A DNA stretch of 64,000 nt from Candidatus Bilophila faecipullorum. GTDB taxonomy: Bacteria; Desulfobacterota; Desulfovibrionia; Desulfovibrionales; Desulfovibrionaceae. The notes beneath the pieces are model-generated. The model ran no database searches. It was given only the letters and a program-made list of their open reading frames with translations, and had not been told where the DNA came from. Positions 45,370 through 55,499 of the stretch are shown here, piece after piece (within the stretch, counting starts at the first letter, position 1; the number at the start of each line of letters is the position of its first letter). The stretch lies in NCBI GenBank assembly GCA_944326695.1, contig CALVEZ010000018.1, positions 1 through 64,000 on the forward strand, given 5' to 3'. The position numbers were made by a program, and so were the translations under genes.

Positions 45370-46572
45370 ATGAAACCCGTTGAATTGGCAAAAGATGTTT
45401 TCTGGATCGGGGCCGTCGACTACAACAAGCGCAATTTCCACGGCTACAGCCGTTCCCCGCGCGGCACCACCTACAACAGCTATCTGATCCGTGACGAGAA
45501 GAACGTCGTCTTCGATACGGTGGACAACGACTATGCGGGCACCATGTTCTGCCGTCTGGCCAAGCTCCTTCCCCTCGAAAAGGTCGATTACATCGTCGTC
45601 AACCATACGGAAAAGGATCATGCGGGCGCGCTCTGCCAGCTCGTCGAACGCTGCCGTCCCGAAAAAATCATCACCTCGCCCGTGGGCAAGCGCTTCATGG
45701 AAGCCCAGTTCGACACCACCGGTTGGCCCATCGAAGTGGTCAAGACGGGCGAGGTGGTCAACATCGGCAAGCGCAATATCCATTTCGTGGAAACCCGGAT
45801 GCTCCACTGGCCGGACAGCATGGTTTCCTACATCCCCGAAGAAAAGCTCCTCATCAGCAACGACGCCTTCGGCCAGAACATCGCCTCCTCCGAACGTTTC
45901 TCCGATGAATACGATCCCGACGTGATCGAGCGCGCGGTCAAGGAATACTATTACAACATCGTCCTGCCGTTCTCGCTGCAGGTGTTGAAGACGCTGGACC
46001 TCGTGGGCAGCCTCAATCTCGACATCGAGATGATCGCCCCCGACCACGGCCTCATCTGGCGCGGCAAGGAAGCCTGCGCCCACATCCTGAACAGATACCG
46101 CGCTCTGGCCGAGCAGAAGCCGCAGCAGCGCGCCGTCATCGTCTACGACTCCATGTGGGGCTCGACGGGCATCATGGCTTCGGCCATCGCCAGCGGGCTT
46201 GAGGACGAAGGCGTTCCCGTGCGCATCATCGACATCCAGAAAAACCACCACAGCGACGTCATGACCGAACTGGCCGACTGCGGCGCGGTCATCGTGGGCT
46301 CGGCCACGCACAACAACAACGTGCTGCCCGGCATCGCTGATGTGCTGACCTACATGAAGGGTCTGCGTCCCCAGAACCGCGTGGCCGCCGCCTTCGGTTC
46401 CTACGGCTGGTCCGGCGAATCCGCCAAAATCATTCAGGACTGGCTGGCCTCCATGAACATGGAACTGCCCGCCGATCCCCTGAAGATTCTTTTCGTGCCC
46501 AAACATGAGGGGCTTACCCAGTGCGTCGCCCTCGGCAAGGCCGTGGCGCAGGCGCTCAAGGCCAAGTGCTGA
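45370..46572 (+). CDS. roo: Rubredoxin:oxygen oxidoreductase (flavodiiron protein)
   Basis: 400 residues. It reduces O2 to water (and often NO to N2O) with electrons from rubredoxin. The metallo-beta-lactamase half has the diiron motif HTEKDHAG and further ligands in RMLHWPDSM and APDHGLIW. The flavodoxin half binds FMN (VYDSMWGSTGIMA, GSATHNNNVLP, FGSYGWSGE). AAAGGA lies ahead of the ATG. It is third in the dfx-rub-roo cluster. Two hairpins (including CCGGCACG/CGTGCCGG at 46681-46700) separate it from cydA. Confidence 0.97.
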   Translation: MKPVELAKDVFWIGAVDYNKRNFHGYSRSPRGTTYNSYLIRDEKNVVFDTVDNDYAGTMFCRLAKLLPLEKVDYIVVNHTEKDHAGALCQLVERCRPEKIITSPVGKRFMEAQFDTTGWPIEVVKTGEVVNIGKRNIHFVETRMLHWPDSMVSYIPEEKLLISNDAFGQNIASSERFSDEYDPDVIERAVKEYYYNIVLPFSLQVLKTLDLVGSLNLDIEMIAPDHGLIWRGKEACAHILNRYRALAEQKPQQRAVIVYDSMWGSTGIMASAIASGLEDEGVPVRIIDIQKNHHSDVMTELADCGAVIVGSATHNNNVLPGIADVLTYMKGLRPQNRVAAAFGSYGWSGESAKIIQDWLASMNMELPADPLKILFVPKHEGLTQCVALGKAVAQALKAKC

Positions 46573-46724
46573 GGGGAAGCCCTCTCCTGAAGGATGGAGG
46601 CCGCCGCGCGGGATCGTCTTGGCGGCGCGGCGTCAGCCTTTTCATGCGGAGCCCGGACTGAGGCGGGCTCCGCCCATGTCCCGGCACGGCTGCGTGCCGG
46701 CATTTCAAACAATGGGGGAATCGT

Positions 46725-48032
46725 ATGGATGTCGTTATGCTGTCACGGCTGCAATTTGCCGTGACCGTCTTTTTCCACTTCATCTTCGTCCCGCTGACCC
46801 TCGGGCTGGTGGTCCTGCTCGCCGTCATGGAGACGCTTTACGTGCGTACGGGCGAGGAAGTGTACAAAAGGATGGTGAAGTTCTGGGGAAAGCTTTTCGT
46901 CATCAACTTCACGCTGGGCGTCGTGACCGGGATCACGCTCGAATTCCAGTTCGGCACCAACTGGTCGCGCTATTCGGAATACGTGGGCGACATTTTCGGC
47001 TCGCTCCTCGCCATTGAAGCCACCGCCGCCTTCTTCCTCGAATCGGTCTTTCTGGCGGTCTGGGTCTTCGGCTGGAACCATGTGAGCAAGAAGGTCCACC
47101 TGCTGGCCATCTGGCTGGTCGCTATTGCCTCCAACCTCTCGGCGTTGTGGATCATCTTCGCCAACGGCTGGATGCAGAACCCCGTCGGCTACGTCCTGCG
47201 CAATGGCCGGGCCGAACTTTCGAGCTTCTTTGAGGTCATCACGAATCCCTTTGCGTGGAGCCAGTACCTGCATACGATTTTCGCCTCCTGGATGCTGGGC
47301 GGCTTTTTCGTGCTCGGCGTTTCCGCGTGGCACCTCTTGCGCCGCAACGACGTCGATCTTTTCAAGCGCACGGTGCGGATTGCCATCCCCTTCACGCTGG
47401 CGCTCTCCCTCCTGCTCGCCATTCAGGGGCATCACCACGCGCAGGTCGTGGCCGAAATCCAGCCCGAAAAGCTCGCGGCCATGGAAAGCCATTGGAAGAC
47501 CGGCACGGACGTCCCCATGTATCTGCTGACGTGGCCTGACGAAGCCCAGCACAAAAACGCCATCGAAGCCCTGCCTATCCCCGGTATGTTGAGCATCCTC
47601 GCCTTCAACTCCGCGAGCGCGGAAGTGAAGGGCCTTGACGCCTTCCCCGCCGACGAGATTCCTCCGGTCCTGCCCACCTTCCTCTCCTTCCGCTTCATGG
47701 TGGCCACGGCGGGCATCTTCATTCTGCTCGCCCTCGCCGCGTGGTGGTACAGGAAGGACCTCGAAGACCATCCGCGTGTGCTCAAGGCGCTGCTCTACGT
47801 CATTCCCCTGCCCTATCTCGGGATCATGGCGGGCTGGACTGTGGCGGAAATAGGCCGCCAGCCGTGGATCGTCTACAGGCTCATGCGTACGTCCGACGCC
47901 GTGTCGCCGGTGCCCGCGTCCTCGGTGTGGCTCTCGCTCGCGGCGTTCATCGCCGTCTACACCTTCCTCGGCGTTCTGGACATCTATTTGCTCAGCAAGT
48001 ACGCCAAGAAGGGCCCGGAAGCACAGGCCTAG
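46725..48032 (+). CDS. cydA: Cytochrome bd oxidase subunit I
   Basis: 435 residues, about nine membrane helices. Quinol:O2 oxidoreductase subunit carrying haems b558, b595 and d. The b595 ligand His lies in VTVFFHFIFVP, the GRQPW motif in AEIGRQPWIVY near the C-terminus, and the short Q-loop contains EIQPEKLAAMESHWKT. It is shorter than the E. coli protein because the C-terminal Q-loop is reduced. It forms an operon with cydB (36 bases) and extends the O2-removal cluster. Confidence 0.95.
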   Translation: MDVVMLSRLQFAVTVFFHFIFVPLTLGLVVLLAVMETLYVRTGEEVYKRMVKFWGKLFVINFTLGVVTGITLEFQFGTNWSRYSEYVGDIFGSLLAIEATAAFFLESVFLAVWVFGWNHVSKKVHLLAIWLVAIASNLSALWIIFANGWMQNPVGYVLRNGRAELSSFFEVITNPFAWSQYLHTIFASWMLGGFFVLGVSAWHLLRRNDVDLFKRTVRIAIPFTLALSLLLAIQGHHHAQVVAEIQPEKLAAMESHWKTGTDVPMYLLTWPDEAQHKNAIEALPIPGMLSILAFNSASAEVKGLDAFPADEIPPVLPTFLSFRFMVATAGIFILLALAAWWYRKDLEDHPRVLKALLYVIPLPYLGIMAGWTVAEIGRQPWIVYRLMRTSDAVSPVPASSVWLSLAAFIAVYTFLGVLDIYLLSKYAKKGPEAQA

Positions 48033-48068
48033 CCCCCTTGTCCACACCATACTGAGAGGATTACCGTC

Positions 48069-49094
48069 ATGCTTGAAACCATCTGGTTCGTACTGTGGGG
48101 GCTGCTCTGGGCGGTCTACTTTATCCTGGACGGCTTTGATTTTGGCATGGGGACGCTCCTGCCCTTTCTCGCCAAAAACAACGACGACAAGGTCGCCATC
48201 TACAACGCCGCCGGTCCCTACTGGGACGGCAACGAAGTGTGGCTGATCACCGCGGGCGGCGTGACCTTCGCCGCCTTCCCGAAGGCGTATGCCGTGATGT
48301 TCAGCGCGCTGTACGCGCCGCTCCTCATCCTGCTCTTCGCCCTTATTTTCCGGGCTGCCTCCTTTGAGTTCCGCAACAAGAAGGACTGCCCCGGCTGGCG
48401 GAAGTTCTGGGACGTGTGGCAGTTCCTCGGCAACTTCCTGCCCGCCCTGCTCCTCGGCGTGGCCTTCGCCAACCTCTTCATGGGCATCCCCGTGGACGGC
48501 GACGGTGTCTACCACGGCAACATCCTGAAGCTGCTGAACCCCTATGGGCTCGCGGGCGGCATCTTCTTCGTGCTCATCTTCTGTATGCACGGGGCCATCT
48601 GGCTTGCCCTGAAGACCACGGATGAAATGCACATGCGCGCCGTCATCGCCGCCCACGTGCTCTGGCCTCTCGTGGTGGCCATGTCGCTGGCCTTCCTCGC
48701 CATGACCGCTTTCTACACGGACCTGTACGCCAATTACGGGGAACACCCCACCCTGCTCATCTTCCCGCTTTCCGCCGTCTTCCTGCTCCTGACGGTGCGG
48801 GTCATGATGGCCGGGAACAACCTCCTCGGCGCGTGGTTCTGCAGTGCGGGCTTTATCTTCGCCCTGACCTTCTTCGGCGTCCTCGGCATGTACCCCGGCC
48901 TGATCATCTCCAGCATCGATCCGGCCTACAGCGTCACGGCGTTCAACGGCGCCTCCAGCCCGCTGACCCTCAAGATCATGCTCGGCGTCACGCTGGTCTG
49001 CGTACCCATCGTCATCGCGTATCAGGCATGGGTCTATTACGTCTTCGCCCGCAAGGTGTCGGACGAAGGCATCCGTCACGACAAGCAGAGATAA
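48069..49094 (+). CDS. cydB: Cytochrome bd oxidase subunit II
   Basis: 341 residues, eight or more membrane helices, typical start WFVLWGLLWAVYFILDGFDFG with the conserved FILDGFDFGMG, and NEVWLITAGGVTFAAFP. It partners CydA in the membrane. GAGAGGA precedes the ATG. No cydX-like small gene is obvious after it; a strong terminator follows at 49121. Confidence 0.95.
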   Translation: MLETIWFVLWGLLWAVYFILDGFDFGMGTLLPFLAKNNDDKVAIYNAAGPYWDGNEVWLITAGGVTFAAFPKAYAVMFSALYAPLLILLFALIFRAASFEFRNKKDCPGWRKFWDVWQFLGNFLPALLLGVAFANLFMGIPVDGDGVYHGNILKLLNPYGLAGGIFFVLIFCMHGAIWLALKTTDEMHMRAVIAAHVLWPLVVAMSLAFLAMTAFYTDLYANYGEHPTLLIFPLSAVFLLLTVRVMMAGNNLLGAWFCSAGFIFALTFFGVLGMYPGLIISSIDPAYSVTAFNGASSPLTLKIMLGVTLVCVPIVIAYQAWVYYVFARKVSDEGIRHDKQR

Positions 49095-49120
49095 GCGCGG
49101 CGCTTGCGCCACGCACGAAA

Positions 49121-49151
49121 GCCGCCCGGTTCAACTCCGGGCGGCTTTTTT
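49121..49151 (+). terminator. Terminator of cydAB
   Basis: A 9-bp perfect stem GCCGCCCGG/CCGGGCGGC with 7-base loop and six T's, 26 bases after the cydB stop. Confidence 0.92.
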
Positions 49152-49218
49152 ACGGTGCTCCGGGGCTCCCGTAGAAGGGAAAAAGACCCATCTGGATTTC
49201 CAGACGTCTTTTCTGGGA

Positions 49219-49465
49219 CCGCCCCGCGCGGAGGGGGAAGAATCCTTACCGGGATGGCCGTCTGCTCATCACAAGGGCCGCCCCGCGCGGAGAGAGGACG
49301 CATTCCCTCCGCTTTTTCTACGCGCAGGCATGGCCGCCCCGCGCTGGAAAGCCCCCTGCGGGGCATACTCCTTCTCCAAGGAAACAGGACCTTGCCCGAA
49401 GAAGCGGAACATAGGGCCCCGGGCTGGGGCCTGAGCGCGGAAGCCGCCGCGCGGGGAGGCCATGT
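49219..49465. repeat. Degenerate GC-rich repeats with 54-59-bp period
   Basis: CCGCCCCGCGCGGAG at 49219 and 49278, CCGCCCCGCGCTGGA at 49334 and CCGCCGCGCGGGGAG at 49444 (two periods on). The copies at 44255 and 49278 also share a following GCATTCC/GCATCCC, suggesting one family. The remaining gap to 49781 has no gene. Confidence 0.55.
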
Positions 49466-49781
49466 TTCAAGGCTGCCCTTTAATGGAAAGGAAACGCGGC
49501 CACGAGCAGGCCGTCAATCCGGCATCGCCTCGCGGACCTCTTGCGCTGCCGTCCTGTGCAGGCCCATCCTCCGACGGGGACGTCCTGCTCGCCGGGCGGT
49601 GAGGCCCCCCTTCTCGCGCGGCGGACACGTCCTGCACGGGCCAGACCCTCAGGACAACCCCAATCAAGGGCCTGCCGGGGCTATCCGGCCCTCAAGAGTA
49701 CGGAGGCCATGCCGATCTCCCCACCACGGATGGAAAGGGCGTGCGTTTCCCTCTTCCGGGGCTGGATGAGTTCGTCAGGCG

Positions 49782-50219
49782 TCAGCGCCTGAAGGCAATC
49801 AGAAGACCGAGGAGGACGAGAAACACGCCGAGGAAACGCCGCCACGTAAAGGCCGTTACGGGAATACCGAACCAGCCGAAGTGGTCGATGACGCAGCCCA
49901 TGATCAGGTTGCCGAGGATCATGGCCATCAGGGTCGGCAACACGCCGATGTGCGGGACACAGAGGATGGTGTTGAGTACGACGAGGGCCCCGAGCAGGCC
50001 ACCGGCAAGCTGCCAGAAGGGGACGGAGGCCACCCCCGCAAGGTTGCCCTTGCCCGCCACAAGGACCAGCACGCCAAGGGCCAGCGTCCCGCCCAGAAAA
50101 GAGAGGAAACTGCCTTCCACCGTCCCGACGCTGCGGCTGAGGAGTGCGTTGATGGGGGACTGGAGGCCGAAAAGAAGCCCCGCGCCGAGCATCAGGGCCA
50201 CATAGATCATCTTTTCCAT
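49782..50219 (-). CDS. YdcZ-family (DMT superfamily) small membrane transporter
   Basis: 145 residues with five hydrophobic helices (MIYVALMLGAGLLFGLQSP at the start, LGVFLVLLGLLIAF at the end), the size of DUF606/YdcZ proteins, which usually act as pairs or dimers. The ATG at 50219 has AGGAAGG upstream. It is convergent with cydAB and upstream of nothing. The substrate is unknown. The 50220-50470 gap holds no gene. Confidence 0.8.
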   Translation of the reverse strand: MEKMIYVALMLGAGLLFGLQSPINALLSRSVGTVEGSFLSFLGGTLALGVLVLVAGKGNLAGVASVPFWQLAGGLLGALVVLNTILCVPHIGVLPTLMAMILGNLIMGCVIDHFGWFGIPVTAFTWRRFLGVFLVLLGLLIAFRR

Positions 50220-50470
50220 AGCCTTCCTCTGCGAGCGGGCGAAGATGAGCGCCGCTCCCAAAACGACGGGAGCCGGGGGTTTCCCCGGACTCCCATCGGA
50301 AAACGACCTTGCGGAGGGCCTTGCCCCTTCCCAGTCTACCGTCCAGCCGCCTTTCTATTGGCTGTGCGGCCCGGGAGAGACACCCCGGGTCCACATACGC
50401 CTTGCCGTCCTTTTCCGTGCCTTGCGCTGTGCAAAAACGGCTTTTCACAGGCAGCCCTTTCAGGAAGGGC

Positions 50471-52840
50471 TTAGAACATCTGCTTCAGCAAGTCCTCGCC
50501 GCGCGTGTTGACCCCGGAGATCGCCTCCTCGGACGTGCTCGACCCCGGTTCGGTACCCGTATAGAAGGGCAGGCGCAAACCGCCACCGCTCACGAGGTGA
50601 CCGCTGGACGGGTCCACGTTGGCGAAGGTGATCCCGTCCGGCACGTCAAAGTCGTCCGGTGGGTAGGCGTTCAGAGCTGTCTTGGCGTACTCCACGAAGA
50701 TGGGCAGGGCAAGGCTGCTGCCCGATCCGCTGCGGCCCATCGTGCGCGGCTGGTCGTAGCCGACGTAAAGCCCCGTGACCAGATGCGGCGTAAAGCCGAT
50801 AAACCACGCGTCTTTCCAGTCGTTGCTGGTGCCGGTCTTGCCCGCCACGGGACGACCGAGCACCTTGGCCTTGGTCGCCGTGCCCGCGTTGACCGCCTCT
50901 TTCAGGAGATAGGACATGAGGTAGGCATTCTGCGGCGTGATGGCGTCGCGCAAGTCGGGCTGCGTCTCGTAGACGGGCTCACCCCAGAAGTTCTTGACGG
51001 AAAGGATGAAGCGCGCCTTGCTGACCATGCCGCCGTTGGCGAAGGCGGTGTAGGCCTGCGTCATGTTCAAAGGCGTCACCGCCACCGCGCCGAGGCTCAC
51101 GGAAAGCACTTCGGGGAAATGCGGCTCCAGTTCCAAATCCTTGGCCCGCTCGATGACCTTCTGGACGCCCATTTGCTGCACTACGCGGATGGTGCACAGG
51201 TTGCGCGACAACGCGAGCGCCGTGCGCAGCAAAAGCGGCCCCTTGAAATTCTTCTCGTAGTTGTTGGGACGCCACACGTCGCCGCTTTCGAGGAACTGCA
51301 CGACGGGCGCGTCCAGCAGGACGGAGGCGGGAGTGAAGCCGTTGTCGAGCGCCGCCGAATAGACGATGGATTTGAATGACGATCCCGGCTGACGGTGAGC
51401 CTGCGTCGCCCGGTTAAACTGGCTTTCCCGGAAGTTGTAGCCGCCCACCATCGCCACCACGTCCCCGTTTTCCGGCTCTATGGAAACGAGAGCGCCCTGC
51501 ACCTCGGGCACGCTTTCCAGCGTGAGGGGGATAAGCTTGTCAGGAGCGGCCTCCTCGGGCTTGAAAGGCGTTTTGGGATCGGGCCCCAGAGCGGAAACCC
51601 AGACCACGTCGCCCGGCTCCAGAAACTTCTGCTTGCCGCGGATCGACTTGCGGGCCCACGCGAGATGGGCCTTGTCGATGAAGCCCGTGTATTTGCCGAG
51701 GCTGACGGTTGCGCCCTTGTCCTCATAGAGGGTGACGATGCCCCGGATGCGTTCGCCGTTGGCGAGCATGGCCGGTGCAAAACTCGATTTTTCAAGCCGT
51801 TCCTTCAGTTTGGCGGCAGGAATCTTTTCCACCGGGCCGGGCCACCCCTGACGCCGGGTGAACGCCTCCAGCCCTTCGCGCAGGGCCGCATCCGCAGCCC
51901 GCTGCGCAGACGGTTCCATCGCCGTCTGCACGGTGAAGCCCATCTGATAGACGGCCTCTTCCCCGTAGACGGGCAGGTCCATGCCCAACTGTTTCGCGTT
52001 CTCCTCGCTGAAGAGATCGATAAGCTGGCGGCGCACTTCCTCCAGATACCACGCGCCCTGCCGCCCCATGCCGTCGGACATGGACTTGAAGACGAGCGGC
52101 TGGCGCATGGCCTCGTCGTACTGCGCTTCCGTAATCCAGTTCAGCTCACGCAGGCGGCGCAGCACGTAATGCTGCCGCGTTATGGCCGCCTCGGGATTGT
52201 GGTAGGGATTATCCTGCGAGGGCGCTTTCGGAAGCCCGGCAATGACGGCGCATTCGGCCACCGTCAAATCCTTGGCGCGCTTGCCGAAATAGGTGCGCGC
52301 CGCCGCTTCTACCCCGTAGGCGTTGGAGCCAAGGAAGGTCTGGTTCAGGTAGATGGTCAGGATTTCGTCTTTCGAGAGATACCGCTCCAGCCGGTAGGCG
52401 AGGATGGCTTCCTTGATCTTGCGCTCGTAGGTCCGTTCCGGCGTAAGCAGCAGCCGTTTGATGACCTGCTGGGTGATGGTGCTGCCGCCCTGCCGGTGTG
52501 TCCCCGAGCGCAGATTGATCAGAAAGGCGCGGAAAATGGCTACGGGGTTCACGCCCTCGTGCTCGTAAAATTCCGCGTCCTCCGCCGCAAGGAAGGCCTG
52601 CGGGAGGGTTTTGGGCATCTCGTCCAGCGAGATGAGGAAGCGGTTTTCGCGATAAAAATAGCCGATGACGCTCCCGTCCCGCGCCAGCACGGTGGTGGTG
52701 AGCGCCGGGCGGTAGTCCGCTATCCGGGTAAAGCCGGGCAAATCCCGGACGGCCCAAAAATACAAGCCTGCCACGGCTGCGACGCCGAGGGCCGTCAGCA
52801 CGCCGATGGTGATGCCAAGGATGGTAAACGCTCTCTTCAT
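50471..52840 (-). CDS. Bifunctional penicillin-binding protein 1A
   Basis: 789 residues. It polymerises and cross-links peptidoglycan. TM anchor (about 5-30), GT51 domain with catalytic Glu in AAEDAEFYEHEG, GGSTITQQ and RKIKEAILAYRLE, an OB-like insertion (about 310-400, TLYEDKGATVSLGKYTG), and a transpeptidase with SSFK (nucleophile Ser in RQPGSSFKSI), SRN (LALSRNL) and KTGT (GKTGTSND). The ATG at 52840 is used; the frame extends two codons with TTG. A 13-bp hairpin stands in its leader at 52857. Confidence 0.95.
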   Translation of the reverse strand: MKRAFTILGITIGVLTALGVAAVAGLYFWAVRDLPGFTRIADYRPALTTTVLARDGSVIGYFYRENRFLISLDEMPKTLPQAFLAAEDAEFYEHEGVNPVAIFRAFLINLRSGTHRQGGSTITQQVIKRLLLTPERTYERKIKEAILAYRLERYLSKDEILTIYLNQTFLGSNAYGVEAAARTYFGKRAKDLTVAECAVIAGLPKAPSQDNPYHNPEAAITRQHYVLRRLRELNWITEAQYDEAMRQPLVFKSMSDGMGRQGAWYLEEVRRQLIDLFSEENAKQLGMDLPVYGEEAVYQMGFTVQTAMEPSAQRAADAALREGLEAFTRRQGWPGPVEKIPAAKLKERLEKSSFAPAMLANGERIRGIVTLYEDKGATVSLGKYTGFIDKAHLAWARKSIRGKQKFLEPGDVVWVSALGPDPKTPFKPEEAAPDKLIPLTLESVPEVQGALVSIEPENGDVVAMVGGYNFRESQFNRATQAHRQPGSSFKSIVYSAALDNGFTPASVLLDAPVVQFLESGDVWRPNNYEKNFKGPLLLRTALALSRNLCTIRVVQQMGVQKVIERAKDLELEPHFPEVLSVSLGAVAVTPLNMTQAYTAFANGGMVSKARFILSVKNFWGEPVYETQPDLRDAITPQNAYLMSYLLKEAVNAGTATKAKVLGRPVAGKTGTSNDWKDAWFIGFTPHLVTGLYVGYDQPRTMGRSGSGSSLALPIFVEYAKTALNAYPPDDFDVPDGITFANVDPSSGHLVSGGGLRLPFYTGTEPGSSTSEEAISGVNTRGEDLLKQMF

Positions 52841-52856
52841 GAGCAAGGCGATACCC

Positions 52857-52888
52857 TGTTTCCGGCTCTGCGTAAAGAGCCGGAAACA
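52857..52888. promoter_or_regulatory. 13-bp perfect hairpin in the PBP1A leader
   Basis: TGTTTCCGGCTCT and its complement around a 6-base loop, ending 17 bases before the PBP1A ATG. It has no T-run, so it is more likely a leader structure or protein site than a terminator. Confidence 0.55.
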
Positions 52889-53114
52889 AAGAGCCGAGGC
52901 CGCGCGTCTCTTTCCGGCCCCATACGCCTCTTCAAGACTCCGCGTCCGCCGTCAGCCGTTCGCAGACGACCTTTCCGGTCCCGCCATCGTCTGAATACTC
53001 GACTTTCGGCCGCTCATGCTCTAGACTCACCTGTTCCCAACACGTTTCTTCCCGGCCTTCCCCGGGTTGGCCCCTGTCCCGGGGCTTCCCAAAGGCGGGG
53101 TATAAGGAGCCCTC

Positions 53115-54416
53115 ATGACTTGTCGTTTCCTGTCGCTGACTTCCGAGGCGCTGTGGCCGGAGCTGCTGCAGATGCTCGCGGATCGCGGCAATCCCGATCA
53201 GAGCGTGGAGGCGGATGTGCGCGCCATGCTCGACGCCGTGCGCAAGGACGGCGACGCCGCCGTGCTCGGCTACGTGCGGCGCTTCGACTGCCCGGCCATG
53301 CAGCCGCCCCTGCGCGTTTCCCCGGAAGCGCCGGAACAGGCCGCCGAAAGCCTGCCTTCCGAAAGCCTCGACTGCATCCGGCAGGCCGCGGACAACATCC
53401 GGGCCTTCCATGAGGCGCAAAAGGACCGCTCGTGGTTCCTCACCCGCGACGACGGGACAATCCTCGGCCAGAAAATCAGCCCCGTGGACAGGGCCGGGCT
53501 CTACGTTCCTGGCGGGCGCGGGGGCGACACGCCGCTCATCTCCAGCCTGCTCATGACCGCCATCCCCGCACAGGTGGCGGGCGTCTCCGAAATCGCCGTG
53601 GTCACGCCGCCGCGCGCGGACGGGACGCTCAATCCCCATATCCTCGCCGCCGCGCACCTGCTCGGCATCCGGGAAATCTACCGCATGGGCGGGGCATGGG
53701 CCATCGGGGCCCTCGCCTACGGTACGGAAAGCGTCTCGCCCGTGGACGTCATCGCCGGGCCCGGCAACATCTGGGTGACCACCGCCAAGCGGCTGGTGCA
53801 GGGTCAGGTAGCCATCGATATGATCGCTGGGCCCAGTGAGGTGCTCATCCTCGCTGACGCCTCGGCCAATCCCGCGTGGATCGCCGCCGACATGCTCTCG
53901 CAGGCCGAACACGATGCGCTGGCCTCGGCCATCTGCCTCACCGACGACGAAGCCCTTGCCCGCGCCGTGCTCGACGAGCTGGACCGCCAGTCCGCCGCCC
54001 TGCCCCGCGCCGACATCGTGCGCAAGTCCCTCGCGGACTGGAGCGCCGTCGTCCTGACCCCGGACATGGACGCCGCCGTCGCCCTCGCCAACCGCGTGGC
54101 CCCCGAGCATCTCGAAGTGCTCACCGCCGACCCGTGGGCGCTGCTGCCCCGCATCCGGCACGCGGGCGCGGCCTTCCTCGGCCCCTATTCGCCGGAGCCC
54201 CTCGGGGACTACTTCGCAGGACCCAACCACGTCCTGCCCACGCTCGGCACCGCCCGCTTTTCCTCGGCCCTGTCCGTGCAGACCTTCTGCAAGCGCACCA
54301 GCGTCATCGCGGCCAGCCGCGCTTTCGCCGCCGCCAGCGCCGACGCCGTGGCCCGACTCGCCCGCATGGAGCGGCTCGAAGCCCACGCGCGTTCCATGGA
54401 ATGCCGCAAACAATAA
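53115..54416 (+). CDS. hisD: Histidinol dehydrogenase
   Basis: 433 residues. It performs the last two steps of histidine synthesis, histidinol to histidine, with NAD and zinc. [51 protein letters not shown] and VAPEHLEVL carry the known catalytic and metal-binding residues, and GPNHVLPT is near the end. AAGGAG lies five bases before the ATG. It is not with other his genes here, as is common in this group. Confidence 0.96.
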   Translation: MTCRFLSLTSEALWPELLQMLADRGNPDQSVEADVRAMLDAVRKDGDAAVLGYVRRFDCPAMQPPLRVSPEAPEQAAESLPSESLDCIRQAADNIRAFHEAQKDRSWFLTRDDGTILGQKISPVDRAGLYVPGGRGGDTPLISSLLMTAIPAQVAGVSEIAVVTPPRADGTLNPHILAAAHLLGIREIYRMGGAWAIGALAYGTESVSPVDVIAGPGNIWVTTAKRLVQGQVAIDMIAGPSEVLILADASANPAWIAADMLSQAEHDALASAICLTDDEALARAVLDELDRQSAALPRADIVRKSLADWSAVVLTPDMDAAVALANRVAPEHLEVLTADPWALLPRIRHAGAAFLGPYSPEPLGDYFAGPNHVLPTLGTARFSSALSVQTFCKRTSVIAASRAFAAASADAVARLARMERLEAHARSMECRKQ

Positions 54417-54460
54417 TGTTCCTCAACGTTCAACCTGCGATACAGCCTAGAGGAAGCACC

Positions 54461-55357
54461 ATGAAAGTCACGACCAAGACCGACATCAAGGAATTTCCCC
54501 TCCTCAACCGGGGCAAAGTCCGCGATATCTACGATATCGACGACGCCACCCTGCTTATCGTCACCACGGACCGCATGTCCGCCTTTGACGTCATCATGAG
54601 CCAGCCCGTCCCCTACAAGGGCGTGATCCTCAATCAGATCACCCTGTTCTGGATGAACAAGTTCGCCCATCTCGTGAAGAACCACCTCATCGAAAGCGAC
54701 GTGGACAAGTTCCCCGCCGCCCTCGCGCCCTACCGCGACGAACTTGAGGGCCGTTCCGTGCTCGTAAAGAAGGCCAAGCCCCTGCCGGTCGAGTGCATCG
54801 TGCGCGGCTACATCACCGGCTCCGGCTGGAAGGATTACAAGGCCACGGGCTCGGTCTGCGGCTACAAGCTGCCCGAGGGCCTGCTGGAGTCCGCGCGCCT
54901 TGAACAGCCCCTGTTCACCCCCTCCACCAAGGCGGAGCTCGGCGAACACGACGAGAACATCTCCCCGGCCCGCGCCGCGGAAATGCTCGGGGCCGACGTC
55001 GCCGCGCAGGTGGAAAACCTTGCCCTGACCATCTTCAAGGAAGCCCGCGCCTGGGCCGAAGCCCGCGGGATCATCATCGCGGACACCAAGTTTGAATTCG
55101 GTATGGTCGACGGCGAACTGACCCTCATCGACGAAGTGCTGACCCCGGACTCCTCCCGCTTCTGGCCCGCGGAAGGCTACGCGCCCGGCAAGAGCCAGCC
55201 GAGCTTCGACAAGCAGTACCTGCGCGACTGGCTGTCCCAGCAGCCGTGGGACAAGACCCCGCCGCCGCCCGCCCTGCCCAAGGAAATTGTGGAAGCCACA
55301 CAGAAGAAATATCTTGACGCCTACCGCATCCTGACGGATTCCGAACTCGCACTCTAG
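54461..55357 (+). CDS. purC: SAICAR synthetase
   Basis: 298 residues. It ligates aspartate to CAIR in purine synthesis. [37 protein letters not shown] and [19 protein letters not shown] are diagnostic (ATP and substrate loops). AGAGGAAG precedes the ATG. It is 44 bases after hisD and may share its transcript. Confidence 0.97.
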   Translation: MKVTTKTDIKEFPLLNRGKVRDIYDIDDATLLIVTTDRMSAFDVIMSQPVPYKGVILNQITLFWMNKFAHLVKNHLIESDVDKFPAALAPYRDELEGRSVLVKKAKPLPVECIVRGYITGSGWKDYKATGSVCGYKLPEGLLESARLEQPLFTPSTKAELGEHDENISPARAAEMLGADVAAQVENLALTIFKEARAWAEARGIIIADTKFEFGMVDGELTLIDEVLTPDSSRFWPAEGYAPGKSQPSFDKQYLRDWLSQQPWDKTPPPPALPKEIVEATQKKYLDAYRILTDSELAL

Positions 55358-55499
55358 CGCGGCGTGGGAAAGCATCCGAGGCGCGGCGGCGTTGCGAAAG
55401 CCGTCCCGCGCCGGGCAGGAAAGAGACGTCCGTCCGCCCTTCCGGGGCCGGCCCCGCGCCGGGCGGACCTTCGCATCACGTACCAACTACGAGGAAATC

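Noticed and set aside
46743-49112. Leftward open frame of 789 codons
   Set aside because: Antisense to cydA and cydB, which are unmistakable.
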